Assembly (NCBI RefSeq): GCF_042094015.1
Contig: NZ_JBELDZ010000008.1
Coordinates: forward strand, 1 to 51,058
Direction of reading: 5' to 3'
Length of the DNA stretch: 51,058 nt
Source of the DNA: Aurantibacter sp042094015
Lineage (GTDB): Bacteria > Bacteroidota > Bacteroidia > Flavobacteriales > Flavobacteriaceae
Shown: positions 31,516 through 38,754 of the stretch, piece after piece
How positions within the stretch are numbered: the stretch's first letter is position 1
Layout of the letters: every line of letters begins with the position of its first letter
The notes under the pieces: generated by a model
Seen by the model: only the letters and a program-made list of their open reading frames with translations
Told to the model about the DNA's origin: nothing
The model's database searches: none
Position numbers and translations under genes: made by a program

Positions 31516-32193
31516 TTATTCGGTTGTAATTTTTAGATCTGTAAAATAAAGCGACCAATTTGGGGTTTCTTTTGTGCTTTTTGTAGGAAAAGAAATTCCT
31601 TTTATTGTTTTATACTCAGAAAAAACTGTAATCATACTCGGTTTTTCTTGGTTTGCTTGTCTAAAAATCCATTCTTTTATATGGTAATTTTTATCATAAA
31701 AAATATCATAAGCATCACCAGGCGTATAACCAAGTTCAGAATTATAGATTAATGTTATTTTATTTAGAGAATCTTTACTTATTGGCGCAATTTCTCTTTT
31801 AGGTTTAGAAATAGTTGTGCCTTTATCCCAAGCTAATTGAAAAGCTGGTAGCAACCAAAACTTATCGTTTATAAAGCTTTGATCAGCTCTAAGGCTTATA
31901 CTATCTACATTTTTTCTAAAATACGAAATAGTGTCTTTTACTGTAATTGCAGTAACTTGATTAGTTTTTGGTTTCCAAATAAAAGATCTATCAAAATGAC
32001 TTGAGTCTCTATCTACGTTAAATGTGAATTTGATTTCGGTAACGTTTTTCCAGTTTGATAAACCATGAGCTTCTGCTATTTTTTCCGCTATAGTTAACTT
32101 TGTGTTTGAAGTTTTTGGAGTGTCTTTTTTAATGTCATTTTTACAAGAAAATAACGAAAGTGAAAGTCCAATTATTAAAATATATGTTTTCAT
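31516..32193 (-). CDS. Predicted lipoprotein, DUF6503-like
   Basis: This 225-residue protein has a lipoprotein signal ending LSLFSCKND (Cys 17). The mature part starts with AEKIAEAHGLSNWKNVTEIKF, a pattern I associate with the DUF6503 family of Bacteroidota lipoproteins: an outer-membrane-lipoprotein-like beta fold with FxWKPKTNQV. Function unknown. It is a single gene with its own -7 element, downstream of nothing related. Confidence 0.75.
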   Translation of the reverse strand: MKTYILIIGLSLSLFSCKNDIKKDTPKTSNTKLTIAEKIAEAHGLSNWKNVTEIKFTFNVDRDSSHFDRSFIWKPKTNQVTAITVKDTISYFRKNVDSISLRADQSFINDKFWLLPAFQLAWDKGTTISKPKREIAPISKDSLNKITLIYNSELGYTPGDAYDIFYDKNYHIKEWIFRQANQEKPSMITVFSEYKTIKGISFPTKSTKETPNWSLYFTDLKITTE

Positions 32194-32210
32194 AAAAAAT
32201 TAATTTATTT

Positions 32211-32218
32211 CAAAGTTA
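32211..32218 (-). promoter_or_regulatory. -7 element of the DUF6503-like lipoprotein gene
   Basis: The minus strand reads TAACTTTG, matching TAnnTTTG, 17 nt before the start codon. Confidence 0.45.
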
Positions 32219-32271
32219 TAAAACAGAAGTCTAAAAGTTGTCTTATTTTGCTCTAATAAAATATTAAAACA

Positions 32272-33072
32272 ATGTCTGATAATTCTAAATATTTCGCTGC
32301 TAATAAGGCAACTTGGAACGATAAAGTTAAAGTACACGCAGAAAGCGATATGTATAATATGCAGACTTTTAAAGATGGAAATACCTCTTTAAAGTCTTAT
32401 GAAATTGATGCTTTGGGTGATGTAAATGGAAAATCTTTATTGCATTTGCAATGTCATTTTGGACAAGATACGTTAAGTTGGAGTAGAGCAGGAGCAAAAT
32501 GTACAGGCGTAGATTTAAGCAATGAAGGTATTAAATTAGCCCAATCTTTAAATTCTGAATTAAATTTAGATGCGGAATTTATGTGTTGCAATGTTTTAGA
32601 TACTGCAAAGCACGTAAAAGAGACTTTCGATATTGTTTTTACAAGTTATGGTGTTATTGGTTGGTTGCCCGATTTAAAACCTTGGGGACAAATGATAGCT
32701 GATAAATTAAAGAAAGATGGAACGTTTTATATGGCGGAGTTTCATCCTATAGTTTGGATGTTTGATTACTTAGAAGGAAAGCCTATTATGAAATACGGCT
32801 ATATGCAAGACGAAGCTATTTACGAAGAATATGAAGGTACTTACGCCAACCAATCTTCTAAAATGATTAGTAAAGAGTATGGTTGGAATCATGGTTTAAG
32901 CGAAGTAATTAATGCATTAACTGAAGCAGGATTACATATAGAGTATTTAAAAGAACACGACGCTTCTCCTTATAATGTATTGCCAGATTTGGTTGAAAAT
33001 AAAGATGGTTTTTATGAAACTAAAGATAAATTATATCCATTAATTTTTGAATTGAAAGCAGTTAAGATGTAG
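32272..33072 (+). CDS. Class I SAM-dependent methyltransferase
   Basis: This 266-residue protein has motif I LLHLQCHFGQDTLSWSRAGA (LHLQCxxGxD variant, about 56-75), then CTGVDLSNEGIKLA, then FDIVFTSYGVIGWLPD and KDGTFYMAEFHP. The LQCHFGQDT form defines a recognisable bacterial subgroup. The substrate is unknown. It is a single gene, divergent from a lipoprotein gene, and ends just before the accessory patch that starts at about 33.1 kb. Confidence 0.88.
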   Translation: MSDNSKYFAANKATWNDKVKVHAESDMYNMQTFKDGNTSLKSYEIDALGDVNGKSLLHLQCHFGQDTLSWSRAGAKCTGVDLSNEGIKLAQSLNSELNLDAEFMCCNVLDTAKHVKETFDIVFTSYGVIGWLPDLKPWGQMIADKLKKDGTFYMAEFHPIVWMFDYLEGKPIMKYGYMQDEAIYEEYEGTYANQSSKMISKEYGWNHGLSEVINALTEAGLHIEYLKEHDASPYNVLPDLVENKDGFYETKDKLYPLIFELKAVKM

Positions 33073-33102
33073 TGTTTAATTTTAATGCTTTTTTATAAGT
33101 TA

Positions 33103-33127
33103 TATCCCGTTGTTGCCATTAGTTTTT
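33103..33127. repeat. Boundary sequence 1 (GTTGTTG element, downstream of the ubiquitin-like gene)
   Basis: TATATCCCGTTGTTGCCATT resembles TATACACGTTGTTGGCTAAC at the 33.9-kb boundary. Both are followed by a T-rich run and lie just beyond the stop codon of a small leftward gene. No full palindrome is visible here, so this copy may be decayed or truncated. Confidence 0.45.
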
Positions 33128-33157
33128 TTATCAAATCTTTTTTTTTAATTATTTAGA

Positions 33158-33727
33158 CTATTCTTTAATTATTTTTTTTGTTATTATTATTCCGTTTTCG
33201 TTCTTAATTTTAATAAGGTATAGTCCTGAGTTTCCTTCAAAACTTAGCGCAATTTTATTTGTGTTGTAATATTTATTTTCAATCATAGTCTGCCCAGTTA
33301 TGCTTAGAATCTTAACGTGAAGTTCTTGAAAGATTTGTTCGGTAGAAATTGTAACCTGTCCAATGCTTGGATTTGGTAATATTGATAAACTGTCATCAAA
33401 ATTAACTTGTTCAATACTTAAAGTATCATTATAACGTAAATAAATAGTTGATTCATTCAGTATATTATATTCAGCAATAGTTCTCGATTCTTCTAGTAAA
33501 GAACCGGTAAAAGATAAAAGATCAAATGTGTTTGGGTCAATACCTTCGTTTATTTGAATTTTTTGTTTTAAAACTAATATTGTATCTGAATAAAGTGCAT
33601 CAATAGAAGAAGTGTATTGTGAGCCATTACCATCAGGAATTCTAACATAAATTAAAAGACCAGATGCTTGAGCATTAATACCATTAGAAAAAAAGAAAAG
33701 GATGCAAATAAGTATAATTTTTTTCAT
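33158..33727 (-). CDS. Secreted ubiquitin-like domain protein with T9SS sorting domain
   Basis: This 189-residue protein has three parts. Residues 1-20 are a Sec signal peptide (cut near NAQ/A). Residues 25-99 are a ubiquitin fold: SDTI-3-K-1-KIQ-2-EGI, then L-F-G-LE-RT, then YNI-2-ESTIYL align with ubiquitin 20-69, with 26 identical residues over about 51 by eye and one inserted residue. Ubiquitin K27 and K29 are kept (K54, K56); K48 is S76 and K63 is N91. The Gly-Gly tail is absent; instead a linker leads to residues 113-189, a T9SS type A sorting domain (LSILPNPSIGQVTIS, SGLYLIKIKNENG, final KKIIKE). It should be exported by Sec and T9SS and attached to, or released from, the cell surface. 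It cannot be conjugated in the normal way. Function unknown. It lies between two boundary repeats near a recombinase. Confidence 0.9.
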   Translation of the reverse strand: MKKIILICILFFFSNGINAQASGLLIYVRIPDGNGSQYTSSIDALYSDTILVLKQKIQINEGIDPNTFDLLSFTGSLLEESRTIAEYNILNESTIYLRYNDTLSIEQVNFDDSLSILPNPSIGQVTISTEQIFQELHVKILSITGQTMIENKYYNTNKIALSFEGNSGLYLIKIKNENGIIITKKIIKE

Positions 33728-33801
33728 AGTATTATATTGTTTTAAGTATGTTATTTTTTGTTAATTAAGGCATAGACATACCTTATTTTTTTAAAAATTA
33801 T

Positions 33802-33940
33802 TGGCAACGTGTTCGTGTATGGCTAGTTGCGTTGGTAAGAACTAAGTTAGCAAAAGAAAACGAACCAGAGGAAAATCCGTAGGATTTTCCGAGTACACAC
33901 AAAATGAGCAATTTGCTATACACGTTGTTGGCTAACGTTT
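33802..33940. repeat. Long imperfect palindrome, attC-like boundary between two small genes
   Basis: Outer arms CGTGTATGGCTAGTTGC (33814-33830) and GCAATTTGCTATACACG (33908-33924) match at 14 of 17 pairs. The centre is a perfect stem GGAAAATCC-3 nt-GGATTTTCC (33870-33890). The right end contains the TAG stop of the lipoprotein gene at 33932. Single-stranded, it could fold into a long hairpin with unpaired bulges, as attC sites do, but the canonical attC end motifs (RYYYAAC and GTTRRRY) are not matched exactly. Confidence 0.6.
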
Positions 33941-34594
33941 TTTAATCAGCTTAATGTCATTATGAATTCCATATTCAATTGGACTTGAGTTGGTAGTTCT
34001 ATCAATTACCATTGTACTGTCAGTCAGATTTTTTATTCTCCACATGGTTTCAATTTTCGTAGAAGAATGAGTTAAATTTATTTCAATGTATTCGTAAGAT
34101 GAGTTCACGTTTAATTTAGATTCAATTTGTTCATCCTTTTTATGAAAAGTTATTCCTGTTTTTTCAATCGAGTAGAAGGGAAGAGAATCTAATTCCGTTT
34201 GAGTTGGATTTTCCTCAATCCATTTTCCATAGAGCCCATTTAGTTTCCAAGTTGGTTTTCTTTCTTTTAGTTTAAATGTGTCTTTATACATTCTACCAAT
34301 TAGTAAAAAATCAAATAATTCATTTTTGCTTTGACTGATGTAACACAATTCATTATTCAATAAAATAAATGCAGTGTCTTTCTCTTTAATTATCTCATAC
34401 GAACCTTTACTAATATTGAATTGATATGATACAAAAGTAGAATCCTTGAATTCAAAATCTAATGGATAGTTTTCATTATTCATTACGTTGAAAGTTTTTC
34501 CCTTCAACTCATTTTTAAAATCAATTATCTTTTCCTTTTTCTGACAGCTAATGATTATTAAAATCAGAATGAAGAATATTGAGGTTTTGTTCAT
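33932..34594 (-). CDS. Predicted lipoprotein in cassette-like unit
   Basis: This 220-residue protein has a lipoprotein signal (IFFILILIIISC, Cys 17). The mature part is beta-rich with many short hydrophobic stretches, like lipocalin-type lipoproteins of Bacteroidota (LYGKWIEENPT). No motif is assignable. I chose ATG 34594; a TTG two codons earlier is possible. The stop codon lies inside the palindromic boundary on its left, and a related sequence (34607-34627) lies just before its start, so the gene forms a compact unit next to the recombinase. Confidence 0.7.
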   Translation of the reverse strand: MNKTSIFFILILIIISCQKKEKIIDFKNELKGKTFNVMNNENYPLDFEFKDSTFVSYQFNISKGSYEIIKEKDTAFILLNNELCYISQSKNELFDFLLIGRMYKDTFKLKERKPTWKLNGLYGKWIEENPTQTELDSLPFYSIEKTGITFHKKDEQIESKLNVNSSYEYIEINLTHSSTKIETMWRIKNLTDSTMVIDRTTNSSPIEYGIHNDIKLIKKR

Positions 34595-34606
34595 TTTCAA
34601 ATGTTT

Positions 34607-34627
34607 GCCAACGTGTTATATAGTAAC
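34607..34627. repeat. Boundary sequence 3, between the lipoprotein and recombinase genes
   Basis: GCCAACGTGTTATATAGTAA resembles the end of the 33.9-kb palindrome read on the other strand (GCCAACAACGTGTATAGCAA) and shares CAACGTGTT directly with 33805-33813. It may be a partial boundary copy or a recombination site beside the recombinase gene. Confidence 0.45.
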
Positions 34628-34654
34628 TTTTATCATTGATATCCCGTAAATAAC

Positions 34655-35821
34655 TCAGGATATGGTAAGATTCTCATCACTGTTATCTCGTAAAGATAAT
34701 TTTTTTATTGCATTATCCAATGGGCTAATTATTTGTTGTAAATCTTTTCTGGTAACATGTGTGTAAATCATTGTTGTTTCTGGTCTGCTGTGTCCTAAAA
34801 GCTCTTGTATGTGTCTTATATCTGTTCCTTGTTCTAGCATATGTGTAGCATAGCTATGTCTAAGTGTGTGCGGTGTAACAATTTTTGTTATACCAGCTGT
34901 TTTAGTGATTTTTCTTAAAAAAGAACGAATTGACTCAGGGCTGTACTTACCTCCTTTAGGATTTTCAATAAAGTACACTTTTGGTTTGTAAGCAATGTGA
35001 TAATTTTTTAATAACGGGAACAGGCTTTCAGCTATAGTGGTATATCTGTCTTTGCGACCTTTACCATTTTTAATATGTAATTGTTTTCTTGAAAAATCAA
35101 AATCTTTAAGTTCTAAATCTATCAATTCACCTATTCTTAAACCAGAACCATACAACATAGCAATGATAATTCTATGTTTTAAGTTTTTTGCATGTTTTAA
35201 TAAGGAGAAAACCTCTTCAATACTTAAAACAATTGGTAATTTTTTGTCTTTTTTAGGCATATAAATTTTTTCTATATTTATTGCGCATGCAGGATAGAAA
35301 TAAGCAAAGTGTTTAAACCCACTAACCATTTGTCTATGTGTACTAATAGCGTAGTTAAGCGTCTTAACAGTCCATTCAATATAATGCCTTACATCATTTT
35401 CATTAAGGCTGTTAACTGGTTTGTTCTCTGTAAAACGTAGGAATTCCAATATAAATCCGCTGTATGAAGCAATTGAGCTAGTACTTAATCTTTTGCCTTT
35501 TAGGAATTCTATAAAATGACGATAGACTAGTGTTTTTTCTTGATTTAAAGGTTTAAGTTCAAATGTAGTCCTATTACTTAATCTTGGAACAGTATCTTTT
35601 TTGTAATTATCTAAAAGAACTATTCCCTCTTTTTTTATGTATTTTTTAAAATTTTCTAATCTAACTTCATCATAATAAAAATAAAATGTTCTGTGTGTTT
35701 TTGTCCAATAGACTCCTTTAAACTTTTTTATGTATTCTTTAGTTTCAAAACAGTAAGGAAATTTAATTGCGATGCAACTTTTTTTGTTATGAATAAATTG
35801 CTCTAAAGTTATAGTGTTCAT
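34655..35821 (-). CDS. Tyrosine recombinase/integrase with N-terminal extension
   Basis: This 388-residue protein has a complete tyrosine recombinase catalytic set: R229 (GSGLRIGEL), K254 (NGKGRKDR), H318 and R321 (TPHTLRHSYATH), H344 (LLGHS) and Y353 (TTMIYTHV). A core-binding domain lies at about 95-185, and an extra ~80-residue domain rich in Tyr, Phe and Lys precedes it. The end TTMIYTHV...SPLD resembles integron integrases, but the ~35-residue insertion that marks IntI between the Lys and HxxR boxes is missing (64 residues here), so it is not a canonical IntI. It lies beside two small genes with related boundary sequences, which it may mobilise. It could instead be a remnant of an integrative element. 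Confidence 0.92.
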   Translation of the reverse strand: MNTITLEQFIHNKKSCIAIKFPYCFETKEYIKKFKGVYWTKTHRTFYFYYDEVRLENFKKYIKKEGIVLLDNYKKDTVPRLSNRTTFELKPLNQEKTLVYRHFIEFLKGKRLSTSSIASYSGFILEFLRFTENKPVNSLNENDVRHYIEWTVKTLNYAISTHRQMVSGFKHFAYFYPACAINIEKIYMPKKDKKLPIVLSIEEVFSLLKHAKNLKHRIIIAMLYGSGLRIGELIDLELKDFDFSRKQLHIKNGKGRKDRYTTIAESLFPLLKNYHIAYKPKVYFIENPKGGKYSPESIRSFLRKITKTAGITKIVTPHTLRHSYATHMLEQGTDIRHIQELLGHSRPETTMIYTHVTRKDLQQIISPLDNAIKKLSLRDNSDENLTIS

Positions 35822-35849
35822 AGTATTATGAATTAACTATTAAAGATAT

Positions 35850-35882
35850 AAAAAAAAGCCCAACAATTTTGTTGAGCTTTTT
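35850..35882 (-). terminator. pnp terminator
   Basis: AAAGCTCAACAA and TTGTTGGGCTTT pair on the minus strand (one G-U pair) and are followed by a long U-run from the A-stretch at 35851-35857. It lies 23 nt after the pnp stop. Confidence 0.8.
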
Positions 35883-35904
35883 AATATCATAAAACTAATA
35901 AGAA

Positions 35905-38139
35905 TTAATCTTCTTTTTTAGGTCTTGGTTTTCTATCGTCTCTACGGTTATCGCGTCCACGATTATCTCTTCCTCCAGAACGTTTGTCGTCTCTTGGTGG
36001 TCTTTCAACAAAACCTTCAGGCTTTGGTAAAATTGCTTTACGAGATACTTTTTCTTTACGAGTTCTTGGGTCTAAACCAAAGTATTTTACATCGAAAACA
36101 TCACCCATATTAACAACGTCAGAAACATTTTCTGTACGTTCCCAAGCTAATTCAGATACGTGTAATAAAACTTCATTTCCTGGTGCATCCATATACTCAA
36201 CAACAGCTCCAAAATCTAACATTTTGATAACTTTAACTTCGTACACAGATCCTTTTTCAGGTTTGAATAAAATAGCATCAATTTTTGCCATAACAGCATC
36301 AATTCCAGTGCTACCAACCCCTAAGATTTCAACAATACCTTCTTCAGTAACAGGATCTTCGTTAATAACTATAGTTGTTTCTGTTTCTTTTTGCATTTCT
36401 TGAATCACTTTCCCTCCAGGTCCAATTAAAGCACCAATAAATTCGTTTGGCACTCTACGAGTAACCATTGTAGGAGCGTGATCTTTAACGCTTTCTGCAG
36501 GAGCATCAATTGTGTCAGTTAATTTACCTAAGATATGTAAACGACCGTCACGAGCTTGTTTTAGTGCATTTACTAAAATCTCATAACTTAAACCTTTTAC
36601 TTTAATATCCATTTGGCAAGCAGTAATACCTTCAGAAGTACCAGTTACTTTAAAGTCCATATCTCCTAAGTGATCTTCATCACCTAAAATATCAGATAAT
36701 ACAGCATATTTACCAGTTTCAGCATCAGAAATTAATCCCATTGCAATACCAGAAACAGGTCTTGTCATTTTAACACCAGCATCCATTAAAGCCATTGTTC
36801 CAGCACATACTGTTGCCATAGAAGACGAACCGTTAGATTCTAATACTTCTGAAACGACACGTACTGTGTAAGGGCAATCTGCAGGAATCATTCCTTTTAA
36901 ACCACGTTGTGCTAAGTTACCGTGACCAACTTCTCTACGAGATGTTCCTCTTAACGGTCTAGCTTCACCTGTACAAAAAGGAGGGAAGTTGTAATGTAAA
37001 TAGAAATTCTCCTCACCTTCGTAAGATGGCATATCTATTTTGTTTGCGTCTCTAGATGTTCCTAAAGTTACTGTAGCTAATGCTTGAGTTTCACCACGAG
37101 TAAATACTGAAGATCCGTGTGTAGAAGGTAGGTAATCCACTTCACACCAAATTGGTCTAATTTCATCAGTTTTACGACCATCTAAACGTAAGCCTTCATC
37201 TAATGTTAAGTTTCTAATAGCTGACTTTTCTGCTTTAGCATAATATTTTGAGACTAAATCTCCATAATCTGCTAATTCTTCTTCAGTAAAAGTAGCTTTG
37301 ATTTCTTCTTTAATTTCAGAAAATGCAGCGCTACGTTCTTTTTTAGAAGACCCATTTTTAGCAATTGCATATACCTTATCGTAAGCTAAGTCGTTTATTT
37401 TTTTAGCTAAATCAGCATCTTCTCTTTCTGGAGCATACTCACGTGTTTCTTTTTTACCAAAAGCTTCTGCTAATTTTACTTGAGCAGCACATTGTACTTT
37501 AATAGCTTCGTGAGCAAATTTAATTGCATCTGCCATTTCTTCTTCAGAAATTTCATCCATTTCACCTTCAACCATCATTACGGAATCAGCTGAAGCTCCA
37601 ATCATCATATCGATATCAGATTCTGCCAATTGTGCTCTAGTTGGGTTGATAACAAATTCACCGTTTACACGAGCTACTCTTGCTTCAGAAATAGGACATT
37701 CAAAAGGGAAATCAGATAATTGTATAGCAGCAGAAGCAGCTAATCCAGCCATAGCATCTGGCATAACATTTTCGTCATGAGACATTAACTGAATCATTAC
37801 TTGTGTTTCTGCGTGATAATCTTTTGGGAATAATGGACGTAAAACTCTATCTACTAAACGCATAGTTAGAACTTCTCCATCACTTGGTCTTGCTTCTCTT
37901 TTAAAGAAACCTCCTGGATAACGTCCTGCAGCTGCAAATTTTTCACGATAATCTACTGTTAAAGGTAGGAAATCTACATCGCTTTGTTTGTAATTTGACA
38001 CTACTGTACATAGCATCATACATTTTCCAGATTGTACAACAACAGATCCATGTGCCTGTTTTGCTAACTTTCCAGTTTCGATAGAAATTTCTCTTCCATC
38101 TCCAAGGTCTATAACCTCTTTAAATACTTTTGGAATCAT
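35905..38139 (-). CDS. pnp: Polyribonucleotide nucleotidyltransferase (PNPase)
   Basis: This 744-residue enzyme degrades RNA 3' to 5' by phosphorolysis. It has two RNase PH-like domains (about 1-230 and 320-550; DFLPLTVDYREKFAAAGR and EVDYLPSTHGSSVFTRGETQ). A KH domain (NEFIGALIGPGGKVIQEM, with GPGG) and an S1 domain (VKVIKMLDFGAVVEYMD) follow. The C-terminus is an Arg/Gly/Asp-rich tail (SGGRDNRGRDNRRDDRK), possibly for RNA or protein contact. Length is normal. It is downstream of rpsO, a common arrangement; here 183 nt and a terminator separate them. Confidence 0.98.
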   Translation of the reverse strand: MIPKVFKEVIDLGDGREISIETGKLAKQAHGSVVVQSGKCMMLCTVVSNYKQSDVDFLPLTVDYREKFAAAGRYPGGFFKREARPSDGEVLTMRLVDRVLRPLFPKDYHAETQVMIQLMSHDENVMPDAMAGLAASAAIQLSDFPFECPISEARVARVNGEFVINPTRAQLAESDIDMMIGASADSVMMVEGEMDEISEEEMADAIKFAHEAIKVQCAAQVKLAEAFGKKETREYAPEREDADLAKKINDLAYDKVYAIAKNGSSKKERSAAFSEIKEEIKATFTEEELADYGDLVSKYYAKAEKSAIRNLTLDEGLRLDGRKTDEIRPIWCEVDYLPSTHGSSVFTRGETQALATVTLGTSRDANKIDMPSYEGEENFYLHYNFPPFCTGEARPLRGTSRREVGHGNLAQRGLKGMIPADCPYTVRVVSEVLESNGSSSMATVCAGTMALMDAGVKMTRPVSGIAMGLISDAETGKYAVLSDILGDEDHLGDMDFKVTGTSEGITACQMDIKVKGLSYEILVNALKQARDGRLHILGKLTDTIDAPAESVKDHAPTMVTRRVPNEFIGALIGPGGKVIQEMQKETETTIVINEDPVTEEGIVEILGVGSTGIDAVMAKIDAILFKPEKGSVYEVKVIKMLDFGAVVEYMDAPGNEVLLHVSELAWERTENVSDVVNMGDVFDVKYFGLDPRTRKEKVSRKAILPKPEGFVERPPRDDKRSGGRDNRGRDNRRDDRKPRPKKED

Positions 38140-38289
38140 AAAAGTGTTTTTAATTTTAATTAAACAATGGTCGTTGTGTTGTTGTATGTAGTTGTTGTTT
38201 GTCTTAGTTAGAGACGATGACCAATGAAAAACTATAATATAGCTTCTTTTTTACGATTTTTTCACTCTTTCGTTTGAGTTGTATTAATA

Positions 38290-38315
38290 AAAAAAAGAGG
38301 CATAAAGCCTCTTTT
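38290..38315 (-). terminator. rpsO terminator
   Basis: AAAAGAGGC and GCCTCTTTT form a hairpin with a U-run on the minus strand, 8 nt after the rpsO stop. It may attenuate read-through into pnp. Confidence 0.8.
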
Positions 38316-38322
38316 AGTAATC

Positions 38323-38592
38323 TTATTTTCTTAAACCTAATTCTTTAACAATTGCACGATATCTTAAGATATCTTTCTTAGTTAAATAGTCAAGTAACGA
38401 TCTACGTTTACCTACTAACATAACTAAAGAACGCTCAGTGTTATAATCTTTATGGTTTTTCTTTAAGTGTTTTGTTAAATGCTCAATTCTTTGTGTGAAA
38501 ATTGCAATTTGCCCTTCTGCAGAACCTGTGTCTGTTGCCGATTTTCCGTGCTTAGCGAAAAGTTTAGCTTTTTCTTCTTTAGTTAAATACAT
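38323..38592 (-). CDS. rpsO: 30S ribosomal protein S15
   Basis: This 89-residue protein has the S15 pattern: FAKHGKSATDTGSAEGQIAIFTQRI, then HLKKNHKDYNTERSLVMLVGKRRSLLDYL. It binds 16S rRNA in the platform. The start is ATG 38592 (MYLTKEEK), which gives the standard length; an open frame continues 19 codons upstream but includes the leader and does not resemble the family. The 5' leader is about 50 nt and could bind S15 for feedback control, as in other bacteria, though I see no defined structure. Confidence 0.97.
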   Translation of the reverse strand: MYLTKEEKAKLFAKHGKSATDTGSAEGQIAIFTQRIEHLTKHLKKNHKDYNTERSLVMLVGKRRSLLDYLTKKDILRYRAIVKELGLRK

Positions 38593-38646
38593 TCTAATAT
38601 TATTGTAAATGATTGTTATGTAATTGAAAGTTTTTCTTTCAAGCTG

Positions 38647-38654
38647 CAAATATA
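38647..38654 (-). promoter_or_regulatory. -7 element of rpsO, inside a short palindrome
   Basis: The minus strand reads TATATTTG. It is exactly the 8-nt spacer between AAGCTG (38641-38646) and CAGCTT (38655-38660), a 6-bp inverted repeat, so a protein binding that dyad would sit over the promoter. Confidence 0.5.
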
Positions 38655-38695
38655 CAGCTTTTTATTTAATTAACTTGTATTGTAGAGGTATAAAA

Positions 38696-38733
38696 AAGAA
38701 GCTCATTCATAACTAAATTTGAATGAGCTTCTT
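38696..38733 (-). terminator. accD terminator
   Basis: A long stem, AAGAAGCTCATTCA paired with TGAATGAGCTTCTT, with a loop of 10 nt and U-run on the minus strand, 21 nt after the accD stop. Confidence 0.85.
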
Positions 38734-38754
38734 ATAATGAAAAGAATTTATTAC

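Noticed and set aside
33802..33940. Canonical attC site
   Set aside because: The required RYYYAAC and GTTRRRY ends are not matched exactly, so I list it as attC-like only.
34655..35821. Canonical integron integrase IntI
   Set aside because: The IntI-specific insertion between the catalytic Lys and HxxR boxes is absent and an extra N-terminal domain is present.
38593..38649. N-terminal extension of S15
   Set aside because: The 19 extra codons fall in the leader between promoter and the standard start; S15 is 89 residues from ATG 38592.
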